Source: Enterobacter soli ATCC BAA-2102
GTDB taxonomy: Bacteria; Pseudomonadota; Gammaproteobacteria; Enterobacterales; Enterobacteriaceae
Assembly: GCF_001654845.1 (NCBI RefSeq)
Contig: NZ_LXES01000042.1
Location: 22,881 to 86,880 of the forward strand
DNA: 64,000 bases
Direction of reading: 5' to 3'
Each line of letters begins with the position of its first letter. Position 1 is the stretch's first letter. The position numbers were made by a program, and so were the translations under genes. The notes beneath the pieces were generated by a model that worked only from the letters and a program-made list of their open reading frames with translations, did no database searches and had not been told where the DNA came from. Shown one piece after another: positions 1-7,788 of the stretch.

Positions 1-252
1 TTTCATCACGTGACGACGGGTAAGGCGTGTATCGTGCAGCGCCCGGCTGGCGACATCGGCCGGTACGTGGCTGAGCTGGCTGCGCAGATTTTCAACCTGT
101 TGCCAGGCCCACTGATGATCCTTGTCCTCTTCATACCATTGTTGCCAGCGCGCCTCCTGCTGTGGACTGACGCGCTCGCCGCTCAATACGGCATACCAGT
201 GTGAGGCCGAGCGCAATGCCTGGCGGCGAGAATCGGTGATAGACGCGTTCAC
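1..252 (-). CDS. fecR: FecR, ferric citrate anti-sigma/signal transducer (N-terminal part, runs off left edge)
   Basis: Inner-membrane regulator that relays the signal of the FecA outer-membrane receptor to sigma factor FecI when ferric citrate is present. Only the first 84 codons lie in the window; the frame is open to base 1. The visible part has the N-terminal FecR pattern ([19 protein letters not shown], then a W-rich stretch ending in QQVENLR) and nearly matches E. coli FecR as I know it. It starts at a GTG whose last two bases overlap the TGA stop of fecI, so the two are translationally coupled. The transmembrane and periplasmic parts lie outside the window. Confidence 0.93.
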   Translation of the reverse strand, partial: MNASITDSRRQALRSASHWYAVLSGERVSPQQEARWQQWYEEDKDHQWAWQQVENLRSQLSHVPADVASRALHDTRLTRRHVMK

Positions 253-770
253 AGGCCGTGCTCCAGACGAAACAGCAGACAATGTTCGATAGCCTTCGCC
301 ACATACTTTTTCACCGAGCTGACGGAAACACCCAGTTGCAGCGCGATCTCGCTGTATTTCAGACCATCCAGTTGCGAAAGCAGAAACGCTTCGCGTGTTT
401 TTCCGCTTAGCCCGTCAAGCATGGTGTCGATGAGTTGCAGGGTTTCGAGCTGGCTTTCGCGTTCTTCGGGAGAAGGTGCCATCTCCTCCGGCATAAGCGC
501 CAGCATCTCCAGATACGTTTTTTCCAGCGCGTTTCGGCGGAATAAATCGACCATCACGCGTTTGGCGATAGTGCACAGGAATGAGCGAGGATCGCGGATT
601 GTCGAGAGCGTGTCGCTGCCCATTACCCGCAGAAAAGTGTCCTGGGCAATGTCATCTGCATCAAAAGCAGACCGGAGCTTGTGCATCAGCCAGCTTTTCA
701 GCCAGCCGTGATGTGAGCCATAAAGCGACTCGAGCGTTAATGAGGCAGTGGTAGTGGCGCGGTCAGACAT
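249..770 (-). CDS. fecI: FecI, ECF-type RNA polymerase sigma factor for ferric citrate uptake
   Basis: Extracytoplasmic-function sigma factor that directs RNA polymerase to the fecABCDE promoter after signalling through FecA-FecR. The 173 residues are the length of E. coli FecI and the sequence is very close. Sigma region 2 occupies about residues 10-80 ([34 protein letters not shown]). Region 4 is at about 110-165 with the helix-turn-helix [19 protein letters not shown]. The gene is first in the fecIR operon and overlaps fecR by four bases. A Fur-box-like sequence lies 44 bases upstream, in line with iron repression. Confidence 0.96.
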   Translation of the reverse strand: MSDRATTTASLTLESLYGSHHGWLKSWLMHKLRSAFDADDIAQDTFLRVMGSDTLSTIRDPRSFLCTIAKRVMVDLFRRNALEKTYLEMLALMPEEMAPSPEERESQLETLQLIDTMLDGLSGKTREAFLLSQLDGLKYSEIALQLGVSVSSVKKYVAKAIEHCLLFRLEHGL

Positions 771-813
771 GCGAAGTGTATCAAAAGTTAATTATCACGC
801 GGCCATATTAATA

Positions 814-828
814 TGAGAATAGTTATCA
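814..828 (-). promoter_or_regulatory. Fur box upstream of fecI
   Basis: TGAGAAT-A-GTTATCA matches the 7-1-7 Fur core TGATAAT-N-ATTATCA at 12 of 14 defined positions. It sits 44-58 bases upstream of the fecI start, a normal place for iron-dependent repression of fecIR. Confidence 0.75.
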
Positions 829-912
829 TTACAATTGGAAATTTCGCCTTGTTGGTCTCTATCCACTGTGAGCAAGGTGCAGACGTTGATACATCTAAAA
901 ATCGTCTCACCG

Positions 913-1758
913 TTACACCTTTCTGACCCGTAACGTTCGCAGTAGCAAATCATACAAACTATCCACAGCAGAAGACCCCTGAGAAGCACGGCTTCTGAAC
1001 AATGCGACTTCCATCGGTTCAAGGGGGCCCAAAAGATGTTCGCTGCCAAGAACGTGCAGGTGAGGCGGTACGCTGCACTGGGTCAGAACCGCAACAGCCA
1101 GGCCACTTTCCACTGCTGTGATCTGCCCTGACAGGCTGGAGCTGTTATACACCACCTTATATCTCCGCCCCTGTAGGGCTAATGCGTTGATAGCACTACG
1201 CTTAGCAAGGCTTGTGCTTTCATACACCGCAATGGGTAATGGGTCGCGCCTCCAGACTTCAAACTGTGGAGAACCGACCCACACCATCGGTTCATAAAAT
1301 AATAACGCTCCCTGACCAGGATGTTCCCTGGAGACCAGCGCCAAATCAAGATCGCCGGCCTCAACGCGAGGAATTAATGACGTTGACTGCTCGCAACTCA
1401 GTTCGATCTCGACTGACCCAAAGTTTGGGGCAAATCTCTTCAGAGCAGGTGTCAGGTATTTTGCTGCATAGTCATCCGGGACACCCAGGCGAATACGCCC
1501 CGTTAGCTCCTTACCGTGGAATGCCGCCTGCGCTTCAGCATGAAGGTCGAGCATCCTTCGGGCATACCCCAGCAGTTTTTGTCCTTCAGAGGTGAGTTGA
1601 TGCTGCCGTGGGCCGCGCAGCAAAAGCTGACACCCTAATGCAGATTCCAGCTTTTTAAGCTGCATACTGACCGCAGACTGTGAGCGATGGACCTCAGGTG
1701 ATGCAGCCGAAAGCGATCCTGCATCCACTACCGCAACAAAACATTTGAGCCAGTCCAT
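913..1758 (-). CDS. LysR-family transcriptional regulator next to azlCD
   Basis: DNA-binding regulator with a LysR winged helix-turn-helix at the N terminus (FVAVVDAGSLSAA, then SQSAVSMQLKKLE) and a co-inducer domain after about residue 90 (GRIRLGVPDDYAAKYLTPAL). From the chosen ATG it has 281 residues. An upstream in-frame ATG at 1815 would give 300, but the family normally begins just before this F-x-x-V motif. No start has a strong ribosome site, so the start is uncertain. It is divergent from the azlC-azlD exporter pair, which suggests that it controls them. The effector is unknown. Confidence 0.85.
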   Translation of the reverse strand: MDWLKCFVAVVDAGSLSAASPEVHRSQSAVSMQLKKLESALGCQLLLRGPRQHQLTSEGQKLLGYARRMLDLHAEAQAAFHGKELTGRIRLGVPDDYAAKYLTPALKRFAPNFGSVEIELSCEQSTSLIPRVEAGDLDLALVSREHPGQGALLFYEPMVWVGSPQFEVWRRDPLPIAVYESTSLAKRSAINALALQGRRYKVVYNSSSLSGQITAVESGLAVAVLTQCSVPPHLHVLGSEHLLGPLEPMEVALFRSRASQGSSAVDSLYDLLLRTLRVRKV

Positions 1759-1901
1759 CTGGAGATCTTGATAATGCACCGGTGATCCTTGCATTCGATT
1801 ATCAAATAGTAACATCTATTATTATGCGTTTTTATCGATTCAACAATACTGCCATAGTGGCGCTCATCGCTTTCACCGTTTGAACGATCATGAGGTCACC
1901 G

Positions 1902-2609
1902 ATGACGTATCACGAGCCCGAATTATCTCAACTTAGTCATTCACTGGTATGGGCGGGTTTTCGGCAACTTATCCCGGTTTCTCTGTTTGTCGCTATTTTT
2001 GGTGCTGCCTTTGGCCTGGCCGCATCACAGAAAGGGATGGACCAGATGTCGGCGACAATGATGAGTGTGCTGGTTTTTGCCGGTTATGCGCAGTTTGCCG
2101 CGTTAGAACTTTGGACGTCTCACGTGCCCGTCGTCACGCTCATCGCCACCGTTTTTGCCATTAATGCCCGACATTTGTTAATGGGGGCCACCTTATACCC
2201 GTGGTTGCGATCGTTAACCCCTGCGAAACGCTACGGGATCATGATGGTCGTATCCGATGCTAACTGGGCTATGTCCATTCAGGCATTCAGCCGGGGAAGA
2301 GCGGGGCTGGGATTACTTTTTGGCGGCGGTCTCGCGTTATGGCTTTTTTGGGGAGTCGGTACCATTGCAGGACTTTATCTCGGGAGTGCTATACAGGATC
2401 CCAAAAGCTTTGGTCTGGATATGGTCATGGGGTGTTTTCTCCTTTCTATGGTGTTCGAAGGGGAAAGAAACCTGAGGATGTTTATTATCTGGGCCGTAGC
2501 GGCCGGTGCTTCGCTGCTAGCGTTTAAATGGTTACCAGAAAATAGTCATGTGATCGCCGGAGCCCTCGCCGGAGGTATTACTGGAATTATCATGAGAGAG
2601 AAAAAATGA
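1902..2609 (+). CDS. azlC: AzlC-family branched-chain amino acid exporter, large subunit
   Basis: Polytopic inner-membrane protein of the AzlC/YgaZ family, the large subunit of a two-part exporter for branched-chain amino acids. Family features visible are the early G-F-R-x-x-x-P segment (AGFRQLIPVSLFVAIFGAAF), the AINARHLLMGATL stretch and several long hydrophobic helices. The second ATG, at 1902, was chosen because GAGGT lies 5 bases before it; the first ATG, at 1890, has no good site. It overlaps azlD by four bases (ATGA). The substrate is inferred from the family only. Confidence 0.87.
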   Translation: MTYHEPELSQLSHSLVWAGFRQLIPVSLFVAIFGAAFGLAASQKGMDQMSATMMSVLVFAGYAQFAALELWTSHVPVVTLIATVFAINARHLLMGATLYPWLRSLTPAKRYGIMMVVSDANWAMSIQAFSRGRAGLGLLFGGGLALWLFWGVGTIAGLYLGSAIQDPKSFGLDMVMGCFLLSMVFEGERNLRMFIIWAVAAGASLLAFKWLPENSHVIAGALAGGITGIIMREKK

Positions 2610-2914
2610 GTATTGAGACGGTAGGTGCGGGACCACTGATAATTATTTTAGTGATGGCGCTGGTGACACTCGCTACCCGGTGGGGCGGCGTCTGGATTAT
2701 GTCTTTTGTTCCTTTTAATCACCGCATAAAAGCCTTTATTCAGGGTATGTCAGGCTCGGTTCTTGTGGCGATATTAGCCCCCGTTGCCCTCACAGGCGAC
2801 AAAGGCGCTCAGTTGGCATTATTGACCACGGCAGTCGTGATGTTAGTTTTTAAAAGACCTTTGATTGCTATCTCCGCCGGGATTGTCGTTTCAGCCATGG
2901 TCAGATCGTTTTAA
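2606..2914 (+). CDS. azlD: AzlD-family branched-chain amino acid exporter, small subunit
   Basis: Small hydrophobic partner (102 residues, about four membrane segments) of AzlC, matching the AzlD/YgaH family in length and in the TLATRWGGVWIMSF and LVAILAPVAL segments. Its start overlaps the azlC stop, so it is translationally coupled and should form the same transporter. No clear terminator follows before the next promoter. Confidence 0.86.
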   Translation: MSIETVGAGPLIIILVMALVTLATRWGGVWIMSFVPFNHRIKAFIQGMSGSVLVAILAPVALTGDKGAQLALLTTAVVMLVFKRPLIAISAGIVVSAMVRSF

Positions 2915-2994
2915 CCGTTTGCCAAAAAGGGCGGCGGGCTAACACCAAAAATCAACCTGGCACGAAGCAGACATGAAGTGATTGACACGTTCTC

Positions 2995-3029
2995 TGCAAT
3001 AATGGTTGTATAGTACAACTATTATTGCA
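2995..3029. promoter_or_regulatory. Near-perfect 35-bp palindrome, likely autoregulatory operator
   Basis: The half-site TGCAATAATGGTTGTAT matches the reverse complement of the other half at 15 of 17 positions around a central A at 3012. A TTGACA -35-like hexamer (2982-2987) lies just before it and the regulator's ATG is 12 bases after it, so a protein bound here would block the promoter. The placement suggests MarR-type autorepression. Confidence 0.7.
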
Positions 3030-3040
3030 GGGCAATACAG

Positions 3041-3991
3041 ATGATTTCTGAACTAAAGAACATACAAACGATACGTGCGGCATCGCGCTTAATGGTGCGA
3101 GAGCTGGGGTTTATGAACCAAAATCTGGCGACAACGGACTATCCCCCCTCAGCCGTTCACTCCATGCTGGAAGTTGACGCGCATGGGTCAATGACTGCCG
3201 CGCAATTGGTTCAGATTCTGGGGCTAGAGAAATCCAGCGTCAGCCGGATGCTTGCTAAACTTGTCAAAGCCGGAGAACTCGAAGAAACCCCATCCGCCGA
3301 AGATGCGAGGACGAAGCTGCTAAGCCTCACAGGGAAGGGCAGAGAGACCGTGCGGAACATTAATACTTATGCTGACGAACGGGTCGCAGCAGCACTCGGG
3401 AAACTGGATCCCTTTACCCAGGACACCGTATCACAAGGCCTTTCTTCTTATGCCAGCGCGCTGAAAGCCAGCCGCGAAAACGGCGAAGGCAAAGTGCGAA
3501 ACAGCGTCAACATAGTCACGGGATATCATCCCGGTATGATTGGCCGAATTACTGAAATGCATGGCAGCTATTACGCCCGAGAGCATCACTTCGGTTCATT
3601 TTTTGAAAGGAAGGTTGCCGCAGGTCTTGTTGATTTTTCTGACCGCCTGGATAAGCCCTGTAATCAGATCTGGCTGGCAATGGTGAACGATCGCGTCGTT
3701 GGCTCCGTTGCGATTGACGGGGAAGACCTGGGAAATAATGAGGCACATCTGCGTTGGTTTATCCTTGACGATGGATGTCGCGGCAGCGGGGTGGGCAGAA
3801 AACTCATTGCCGAGGCGATGAAATTTTGTGATGAGCAAAAGTTCTCGTCAGTCCAGTTATGGACGTTTAATAAGCTTAAGGCGGCAAGGCGGTTGTACGA
3901 ATCATTTGGATTTGAATTGTCCAAAGAATGGGAAGGCGATCAGTGGGGGAGTACCATTACTGAGCAACAGTTCACCCGAAAAGCCCGTTAA
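3041..3991 (+). CDS. MarR-type regulator fused to a GNAT N-acetyltransferase
   Basis: Bifunctional protein of 316 residues. Residues about 1-140 form a MarR winged helix (MTAAQLVQILGLEKSSVSRM followed by the wing DARTKLLSLTGKGRE). Residues about 160-310 form a GNAT acetyltransferase with the acetyl-CoA loop CRGSGVGRKLIAEAM and the C-terminal AARRLYESFGF. Such fusions are known in bacteria but their substrates mostly are not. It probably represses its own promoter through the large palindrome just upstream, and acetylation of a small inducer could be coupled to derepression; that is inference. Confidence 0.88.
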   Translation: MISELKNIQTIRAASRLMVRELGFMNQNLATTDYPPSAVHSMLEVDAHGSMTAAQLVQILGLEKSSVSRMLAKLVKAGELEETPSAEDARTKLLSLTGKGRETVRNINTYADERVAAALGKLDPFTQDTVSQGLSSYASALKASRENGEGKVRNSVNIVTGYHPGMIGRITEMHGSYYAREHHFGSFFERKVAAGLVDFSDRLDKPCNQIWLAMVNDRVVGSVAIDGEDLGNNEAHLRWFILDDGCRGSGVGRKLIAEAMKFCDEQKFSSVQLWTFNKLKAARRLYESFGFELSKEWEGDQWGSTITEQQFTRKAR

Positions 3992-4035
3992 ACAGCCCTC
4001 ACCGGTCAGGTATCAAGATGGCCCTGGAGAAAATC

Positions 4036-4620
4036 ATGAGAAAACTCGTATCGTTTGTTCATGTGTCGCTGGATGGTTTTGTCGCTTCTACCGCCGAGGG
4101 CCCGGCGGGCCTGGACTGGATAAGCATCAGCCCTGATTTGTTTGAATACGTGGAGCAGCGAATTCAGCAGACCGACACCGCTTTGTATGGCCGCAACACC
4201 TACCAGATGATGGAATCGTACTGGCCAACGGCTGCCGATAAGCCTGACGCCAGCCCGCATGACCATGCGCATTCGCGTTGGTATAAATCAGCCAGCAAAG
4301 TGGTGTTGTCGAAAACGCTGTTGCAAAAAGATCACCCTAATACGCAAATCATCAGTGGCAATTTAAGCGACGAAATCAGCAAGCTTAAGCATAACGCGGG
4401 CAGCGAAATCTTAATATTTGGCAGTCCCTCAGCGACTCACTCGCTGATGGCGGAAAACCTTATCGATGAGTACTGGCTGTTCGTCAATCCGGTGCTGCTG
4501 GGGCACGGTATTCCCTTGTTCAAAAACGTAAAAGACAGAACCTCACTCATGCTGGTGAAGAGTAACGTGTTCCCGTCGGGCGTAGTGTGCTTGCAATACG
4601 AAGTGAAACGAAATCAATAA
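4036..4620 (+). CDS. Dihydrofolate reductase-family (RibD C-terminal domain) protein
   Basis: About 194 residues with the RibD C-terminal/DHFR-like fold: the opening KLVSFVHVSLDGFVAS, the YGRNTYQMMESYWP motif and EILIFGSPSATHSLM near the nucleotide site. Family members resemble the reductase domain of RibD but usually lack a known substrate. The ATG at 4036 was chosen because GGAG lies 7 bases upstream and the family begins at MRKL; an earlier ATG at 4018 would add six residues. It follows the MarR-GNAT gene on the same strand at 44 bases, so it may be co-transcribed. Confidence 0.83.
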   Translation: MRKLVSFVHVSLDGFVASTAEGPAGLDWISISPDLFEYVEQRIQQTDTALYGRNTYQMMESYWPTAADKPDASPHDHAHSRWYKSASKVVLSKTLLQKDHPNTQIISGNLSDEISKLKHNAGSEILIFGSPSATHSLMAENLIDEYWLFVNPVLLGHGIPLFKNVKDRTSLMLVKSNVFPSGVVCLQYEVKRNQ

Positions 4621-4650
4621 TGCAGGGTTCTAACGCTGCCGTCTCTCCCA

Positions 4651-4685
4651 ACAAAAAGGCCGTAAGCAGCTATCTGCTTACGGCC
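4651..4685 (-). terminator. Rho-independent terminator of yebG
   Basis: A perfect 12-bp stem (GGCCGTAAGCAG / CTGCTTACGGCC, 4658-4685) with a 4-base loop, followed on the minus strand by a run of five T. It ends yebG and may also stop read-through from the plus-strand gene. Confidence 0.88.
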
Positions 4686-4712
4686 CAGGGCAGGGGATGG
4701 TTTTTCTGACAA

Positions 4713-5030
4713 TCAGGCCGCTTTTACGGCTTTGATTTTTTTCGAGTCAGCCGCATCGGATTCTGTTTTATCCGCTGCAACTGGAGCATTAAGCTCGGGA
4801 AGTTTGCTGGTACGCAGGATATGCTGCACGGTCTCTTTCTGCTCGGCGAGATACAGGCCAAGATTTTCAGCCTGCGTTTCATCCATCTGCATTCCGCTTT
4901 GCAGCAGCCAGTCGGTGAACGCGTCTGCCATATCGAGCAGTTTGTCGTAAGCGTCAGCCTCTTTCTTACTGGCAAATGTCATTTTCTCTTCACCTTTTCT
5001 TACGACAACGAATTTTGTTTCAACAGCCAT
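4713..5030 (-). CDS. yebG: YebG, SOS-inducible DNA damage protein
   Basis: Small cytosolic protein of the LexA regulon, of unknown biochemical role. It has 105 residues from MAVE, the E. coli start, slightly longer than the E. coli protein through a basic and acidic C-terminal tail rich in Lys and Ala. The conserved core is VVVRKGEEKM and SKKEADAYDKLLDMAD. An upstream in-frame ATG would add three residues only. A LexA box lies 13 bases before the start, and a strong terminator follows. It is a monocistronic unit. Confidence 0.94.
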   Translation of the reverse strand: MAVETKFVVVRKGEEKMTFASKKEADAYDKLLDMADAFTDWLLQSGMQMDETQAENLGLYLAEQKETVQHILRTSKLPELNAPVAADKTESDAADSKKIKAVKAA

Positions 5031-5043
5031 TATGCGCACCTCA

Positions 5044-5063
5044 CACTGTAATTATAAACAGTA
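5044..5063 (-). promoter_or_regulatory. LexA (SOS) box of yebG
   Basis: CA-CTGT-AATTATAA-ACAG-TA fits the LexA consensus CTGT-N8-ACAG exactly, with an A/T spacer. It lies immediately upstream of yebG, a known LexA target in E. coli. Confidence 0.9.
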
Positions 5064-5101
5064 TAACAATCCCAGGGTTATGTTGCAGCTAAAAAATCCA
5101 T

Positions 5102-6088
5102 TCACTCCCGGCGAGCAGGGATCACATTCGAAAACCGCGCACTGATCGCATCACGTTCATAGCCCTGCGGCTGTGTCAGTATCTGGTATAAATCAGGGCG
5201 ACGACCATGGATCCAGCGGCGTCCGGTGCTCATTGCGAGCAGGCTTAAATCCAGTTCAGCGCTCACCATAGCATCTTCCGCTGCCCAGGTTTCAACAATG
5301 ATCCTTCCATAAGGGTCGAGGATCATGGCATTCCCTGTGCGCACTTCGTCATCATCTGCACCGACACCGTTGCTGAAAAGAAGAAATAATCCGTTGTCAT
5401 GGGCACGGGCAGGCAGCCAGCGCATGAGCCATTCCCGACCGCTTGCCCCTTTGAATGCAGCTGTAATTTCATCCTTGCGCGTTTCCCGTTCTTCCCAGAG
5501 TGCCAGCGGAATACGCTTCATCGCGTGAGGGCTGCGGGAATCGGTACCGCCTGTTTGATGCGGCGCGAGAAGAATATCTGCCCCCAGCAGCGCCGTTGCG
5601 CGCACATTTTCGACCAGATTATTGTCCCAGCAAATCAGGATACCGACTTTCACTCCCCAGGGGGTATCAAAAACGGTAAAGCTGTCCCCGCTGCTGATGG
5701 CCGGATGTTCAAAAGCATGGAGTTTACGATGCGTATGCATTGAGCCGTCCGGCATACAGGCAACATAGGCATTATAAAGGCGGCCATCGTCGGCCCTTTC
5801 AATAAGACCGGCGCCAATCAGCATTTGATGTTTTATCGCCAGAGCGCGAATTAACGTCAGGGAAGGGCTATCAGCAATCGACTCTGCCAGAGCAGACACC
5901 TCAGTTGCGGTGAGTTTGGGTACGTGCCAATACCCGGTGATACACATTTCAGGGAACGTGAGGATTTTCACCTGCTCAAGCGCCGCCTGTTCAATAAATT
6001 TCTCCATGATCAGCAGGTTGTGTTTTTTGTTATTGGCCTGGTGCTGAAACTGCACGGTTGCCGCCTTTAAGGATTGAGATTCGTTCAT
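5102..6088 (-). CDS. Carbon-nitrogen hydrolase (nitrilase superfamily)
   Basis: Cytosolic C-N hydrolase of 328 residues, hydrolysing an amide, nitrile or carbamoyl substrate. The catalytic triad is visible: Glu47 in FPEMCITGY, Lys122 in HRKLHAFEH and Cys153 in GILICWDNN. Length and the long insert after the Cys motif suggest the amidase/nitrilase branch rather than the omega-amidase branch, but the substrate cannot be told from sequence. It is transcribed away from a LysR regulator with 100 bases between them, the usual arrangement for LysR control of its neighbour. Confidence 0.87.
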   Translation of the reverse strand: MNESQSLKAATVQFQHQANNKKHNLLIMEKFIEQAALEQVKILTFPEMCITGYWHVPKLTATEVSALAESIADSPSLTLIRALAIKHQMLIGAGLIERADDGRLYNAYVACMPDGSMHTHRKLHAFEHPAISSGDSFTVFDTPWGVKVGILICWDNNLVENVRATALLGADILLAPHQTGGTDSRSPHAMKRIPLALWEERETRKDEITAAFKGASGREWLMRWLPARAHDNGLFLLFSNGVGADDDEVRTGNAMILDPYGRIIVETWAAEDAMVSAELDLSLLAMSTGRRWIHGRRPDLYQILTQPQGYERDAISARFSNVIPARRE

Positions 6089-6188
6089 GATGTGTCTCCA
6101 GTTGTCATCGAAACTGAATTACATAACGATAACCAATAACTGTATAATCAAATGATTTCTGATTTCGATAACCATCTGGAATGTAAAA

Positions 6189-7064
6189 TTGAACATCCGT
6201 TTGCTCAAAGCCTTTTTGATACTGGCTGAAAAAGGAAATTATGCCGATGCGGCGCGGGCGTTGTTTATCTCGCAACCGGCACTGACCAAACAGATTAATC
6301 TCCTCGAATCCCAGGTGAATATGTCTCTTTTTTCACGTGGTCGTCACGGCGCAATACTGACGGCCTCTGGCAGGCGTTTGCTGCCAGAGGCTGAAAAAGT
6401 GGTCAGGCAAACCCAGTCATTCATGCAACATGCTGAGTGGGTATCAAAAGGAATGGAGGGGCATATCGCCGTTGGGTTCGGTCTCTCAAGCTTTTATCTG
6501 GCACCACGCTGTATTGCTGACTTTCGCCGCGACTATCCTGGCGTAGAGATGTCATTGACGGATCTTCCCTCATTCCAGCAGTACGAGCTTTTGCAAAATG
6601 ATGAGCTTCAGGTCGGTTTTGTCAGGGTTCCAGCCCCTGTGGCGCTTGAATACCTGCCGTTATTTACCGATCGGCTGGTTCTGGTGGCGCCCGCAACGTC
6701 TGCGAAAATGTCTGCTGCACAGTGGCTAGCAAAACGTCCCTTGTTACGCCTTTATGATGAGCGAGGACGGGGTTTAAATACGCAGATCGACCGTTATCTG
6801 CACGACAACGATCTTTTCATCTCATCAACTCAACTGACTGACGATATCCAGACTATCGTCGCGATGGTGATTGCGGGTATCGGTGTTGCCATTCTGCCCA
6901 CCAGCGTTACACATATCGCGCCGCCGGAACTGGTGATTATCCCGTTAACGGGGGAGTCGATAAGCTGGAAGGTGGGCATCGCGTGGGACACAAGCAAGGA
7001 GGATGTCATCCGTGACAATTTTATTGCCAGCATACGAAAGAGCATTTCCGTCGATTGCGGGTGA
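6189..7064 (+). CDS. LysR-family regulator divergent from the nitrilase gene
   Basis: A 291-residue LysR protein: helix-turn-helix at residues about 18-45 (YADAARALFISQPALTKQINLLESQ) and a periplasmic-binding-like effector domain from about residue 90 (GHIAVGFGLSSFYLAPRC). The start is a TTG giving MNIRLLKAF, the usual first residues of the family; no ATG is available before the helix-turn-helix. It probably activates the divergent C-N hydrolase gene. Two copies of CGATAACC (6127 and 6166) lie between them and are candidate binding half-sites. Confidence 0.87.
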   Translation: MNIRLLKAFLILAEKGNYADAARALFISQPALTKQINLLESQVNMSLFSRGRHGAILTASGRRLLPEAEKVVRQTQSFMQHAEWVSKGMEGHIAVGFGLSSFYLAPRCIADFRRDYPGVEMSLTDLPSFQQYELLQNDELQVGFVRVPAPVALEYLPLFTDRLVLVAPATSAKMSAAQWLAKRPLLRLYDERGRGLNTQIDRYLHDNDLFISSTQLTDDIQTIVAMVIAGIGVAILPTSVTHIAPPELVIIPLTGESISWKVGIAWDTSKEDVIRDNFIASIRKSISVDCG

Positions 7065-7098
7065 TGATTCCTGAGTAAGTTACCCGGCACACCCTGGA

Positions 7099-7452
7099 TT
7101 ACTGGCGTAGTTGCTGCGCTTGTGGGCCACCTAAACTGCGCCGCCATGCCCCAGGTGCCTGACCATACTGACGCTTAAAGCTGCGGTTGAAGGACTGTTG
7201 GGAGTCAAAGCCCAGTGCGATCGCCACGTTCAGAATGGGTTCATCGCTGCGGGTTAAGCGCTCAACCGATTTTTGCAGCTTTTGCGCGCGAATATACCCC
7301 GCGAGGGGATAGCCTGTATGTTCCTTGAACAGGCGCTGGAGGTGCCATTTCGAGTAGCCGGATCGCCTGGCGACGGACTCAATATCAAGACGGCTATCCA
7401 GGTTGTTGTCGATCCAGTCAAGTAAATCATGCATAAATGCGCCAGTGTTCAT
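7099..7452 (-). CDS. rarA: RarA-like AraC/XylS-family activator of oqxAB
   Basis: A stand-alone AraC DNA-binding domain of 117 residues, of the MarA/SoxS/RamA/RarA size class. It has two helix-turn-helices, IESVARRSGYSKWHLQRLF and ILNVAIALGFDSQQSFNRSF, and the RQYGQAPGAWRRS end typical of the class. It lies upstream of and divergent from oqxAB, as rarA does in Klebsiella. Raised levels of such regulators activate efflux and give multidrug tolerance. The name rests mainly on context and size class. The start is supported by a GGGGT upstream. Confidence 0.82.
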   Translation of the reverse strand: MNTGAFMHDLLDWIDNNLDSRLDIESVARRSGYSKWHLQRLFKEHTGYPLAGYIRAQKLQKSVERLTRSDEPILNVAIALGFDSQQSFNRSFKRQYGQAPGAWRRSLGGPQAQQLRQ

Positions 7453-7490
7453 CTGGTTACCCCAAGCAGTATATCTAAAAGTATCTTTGT

Positions 7491-7608
7491 TTGTTGCATT
7501 TAAAGGTGGCGTGTTTTTACGTTAATTGCAAGTTTTATTGTTGCATTTAAATCCAAGCCCGAAATGGGTCTTTTCACATCGATACAAATAGCACATAAAG
7601 TGCAACAA
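7491..7608. promoter_or_regulatory. Repeated TTGTTGCATTTAAA motifs between rarA and oqxA
   Basis: A perfect 14-bp direct repeat TTGTTGCATTTAAA occurs at 7491-7504 and 7538-7551. An inverted, slightly diverged copy TAAAGTGCAACAA lies at 7596-7608. They fill the AT-rich control region shared by the divergent rarA and oqxAB promoters and look like an operator set. Which protein binds (RarA, OqxR or another) cannot be told. Confidence 0.5.
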
Positions 7609-7689
7609 TTATTCTTGCACTTAATTAAGCGCCTTCCTACAATCGCCGCGAATAGTGTATTCGCAACTGTTACAGTTTTGTGGCGATGA

Positions 7690-7708
7690 ACGGCACAAAT
7701 GGCCTTAA
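7690..7708 (+). promoter_or_regulatory. Candidate mar/sox/rar box before oqxA
   Basis: ACGGCACAAATGGCCTTAA agrees with the marbox consensus AYnGCACnnWnnRYYAAAY in the GCAC core and the RYY positions but fails most of the final AAAY. It lies 81 bases before the oqxA start, a possible site for RarA-type activators. Confidence 0.4.
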
Positions 7709-7788
7709 GCCAGCTACCGGACAAAGGAAGTGGCGCGGCGTCTCCCGCAGCGTCTTGCCCGGCGGCTACCAATACCGGAATAAAAATA

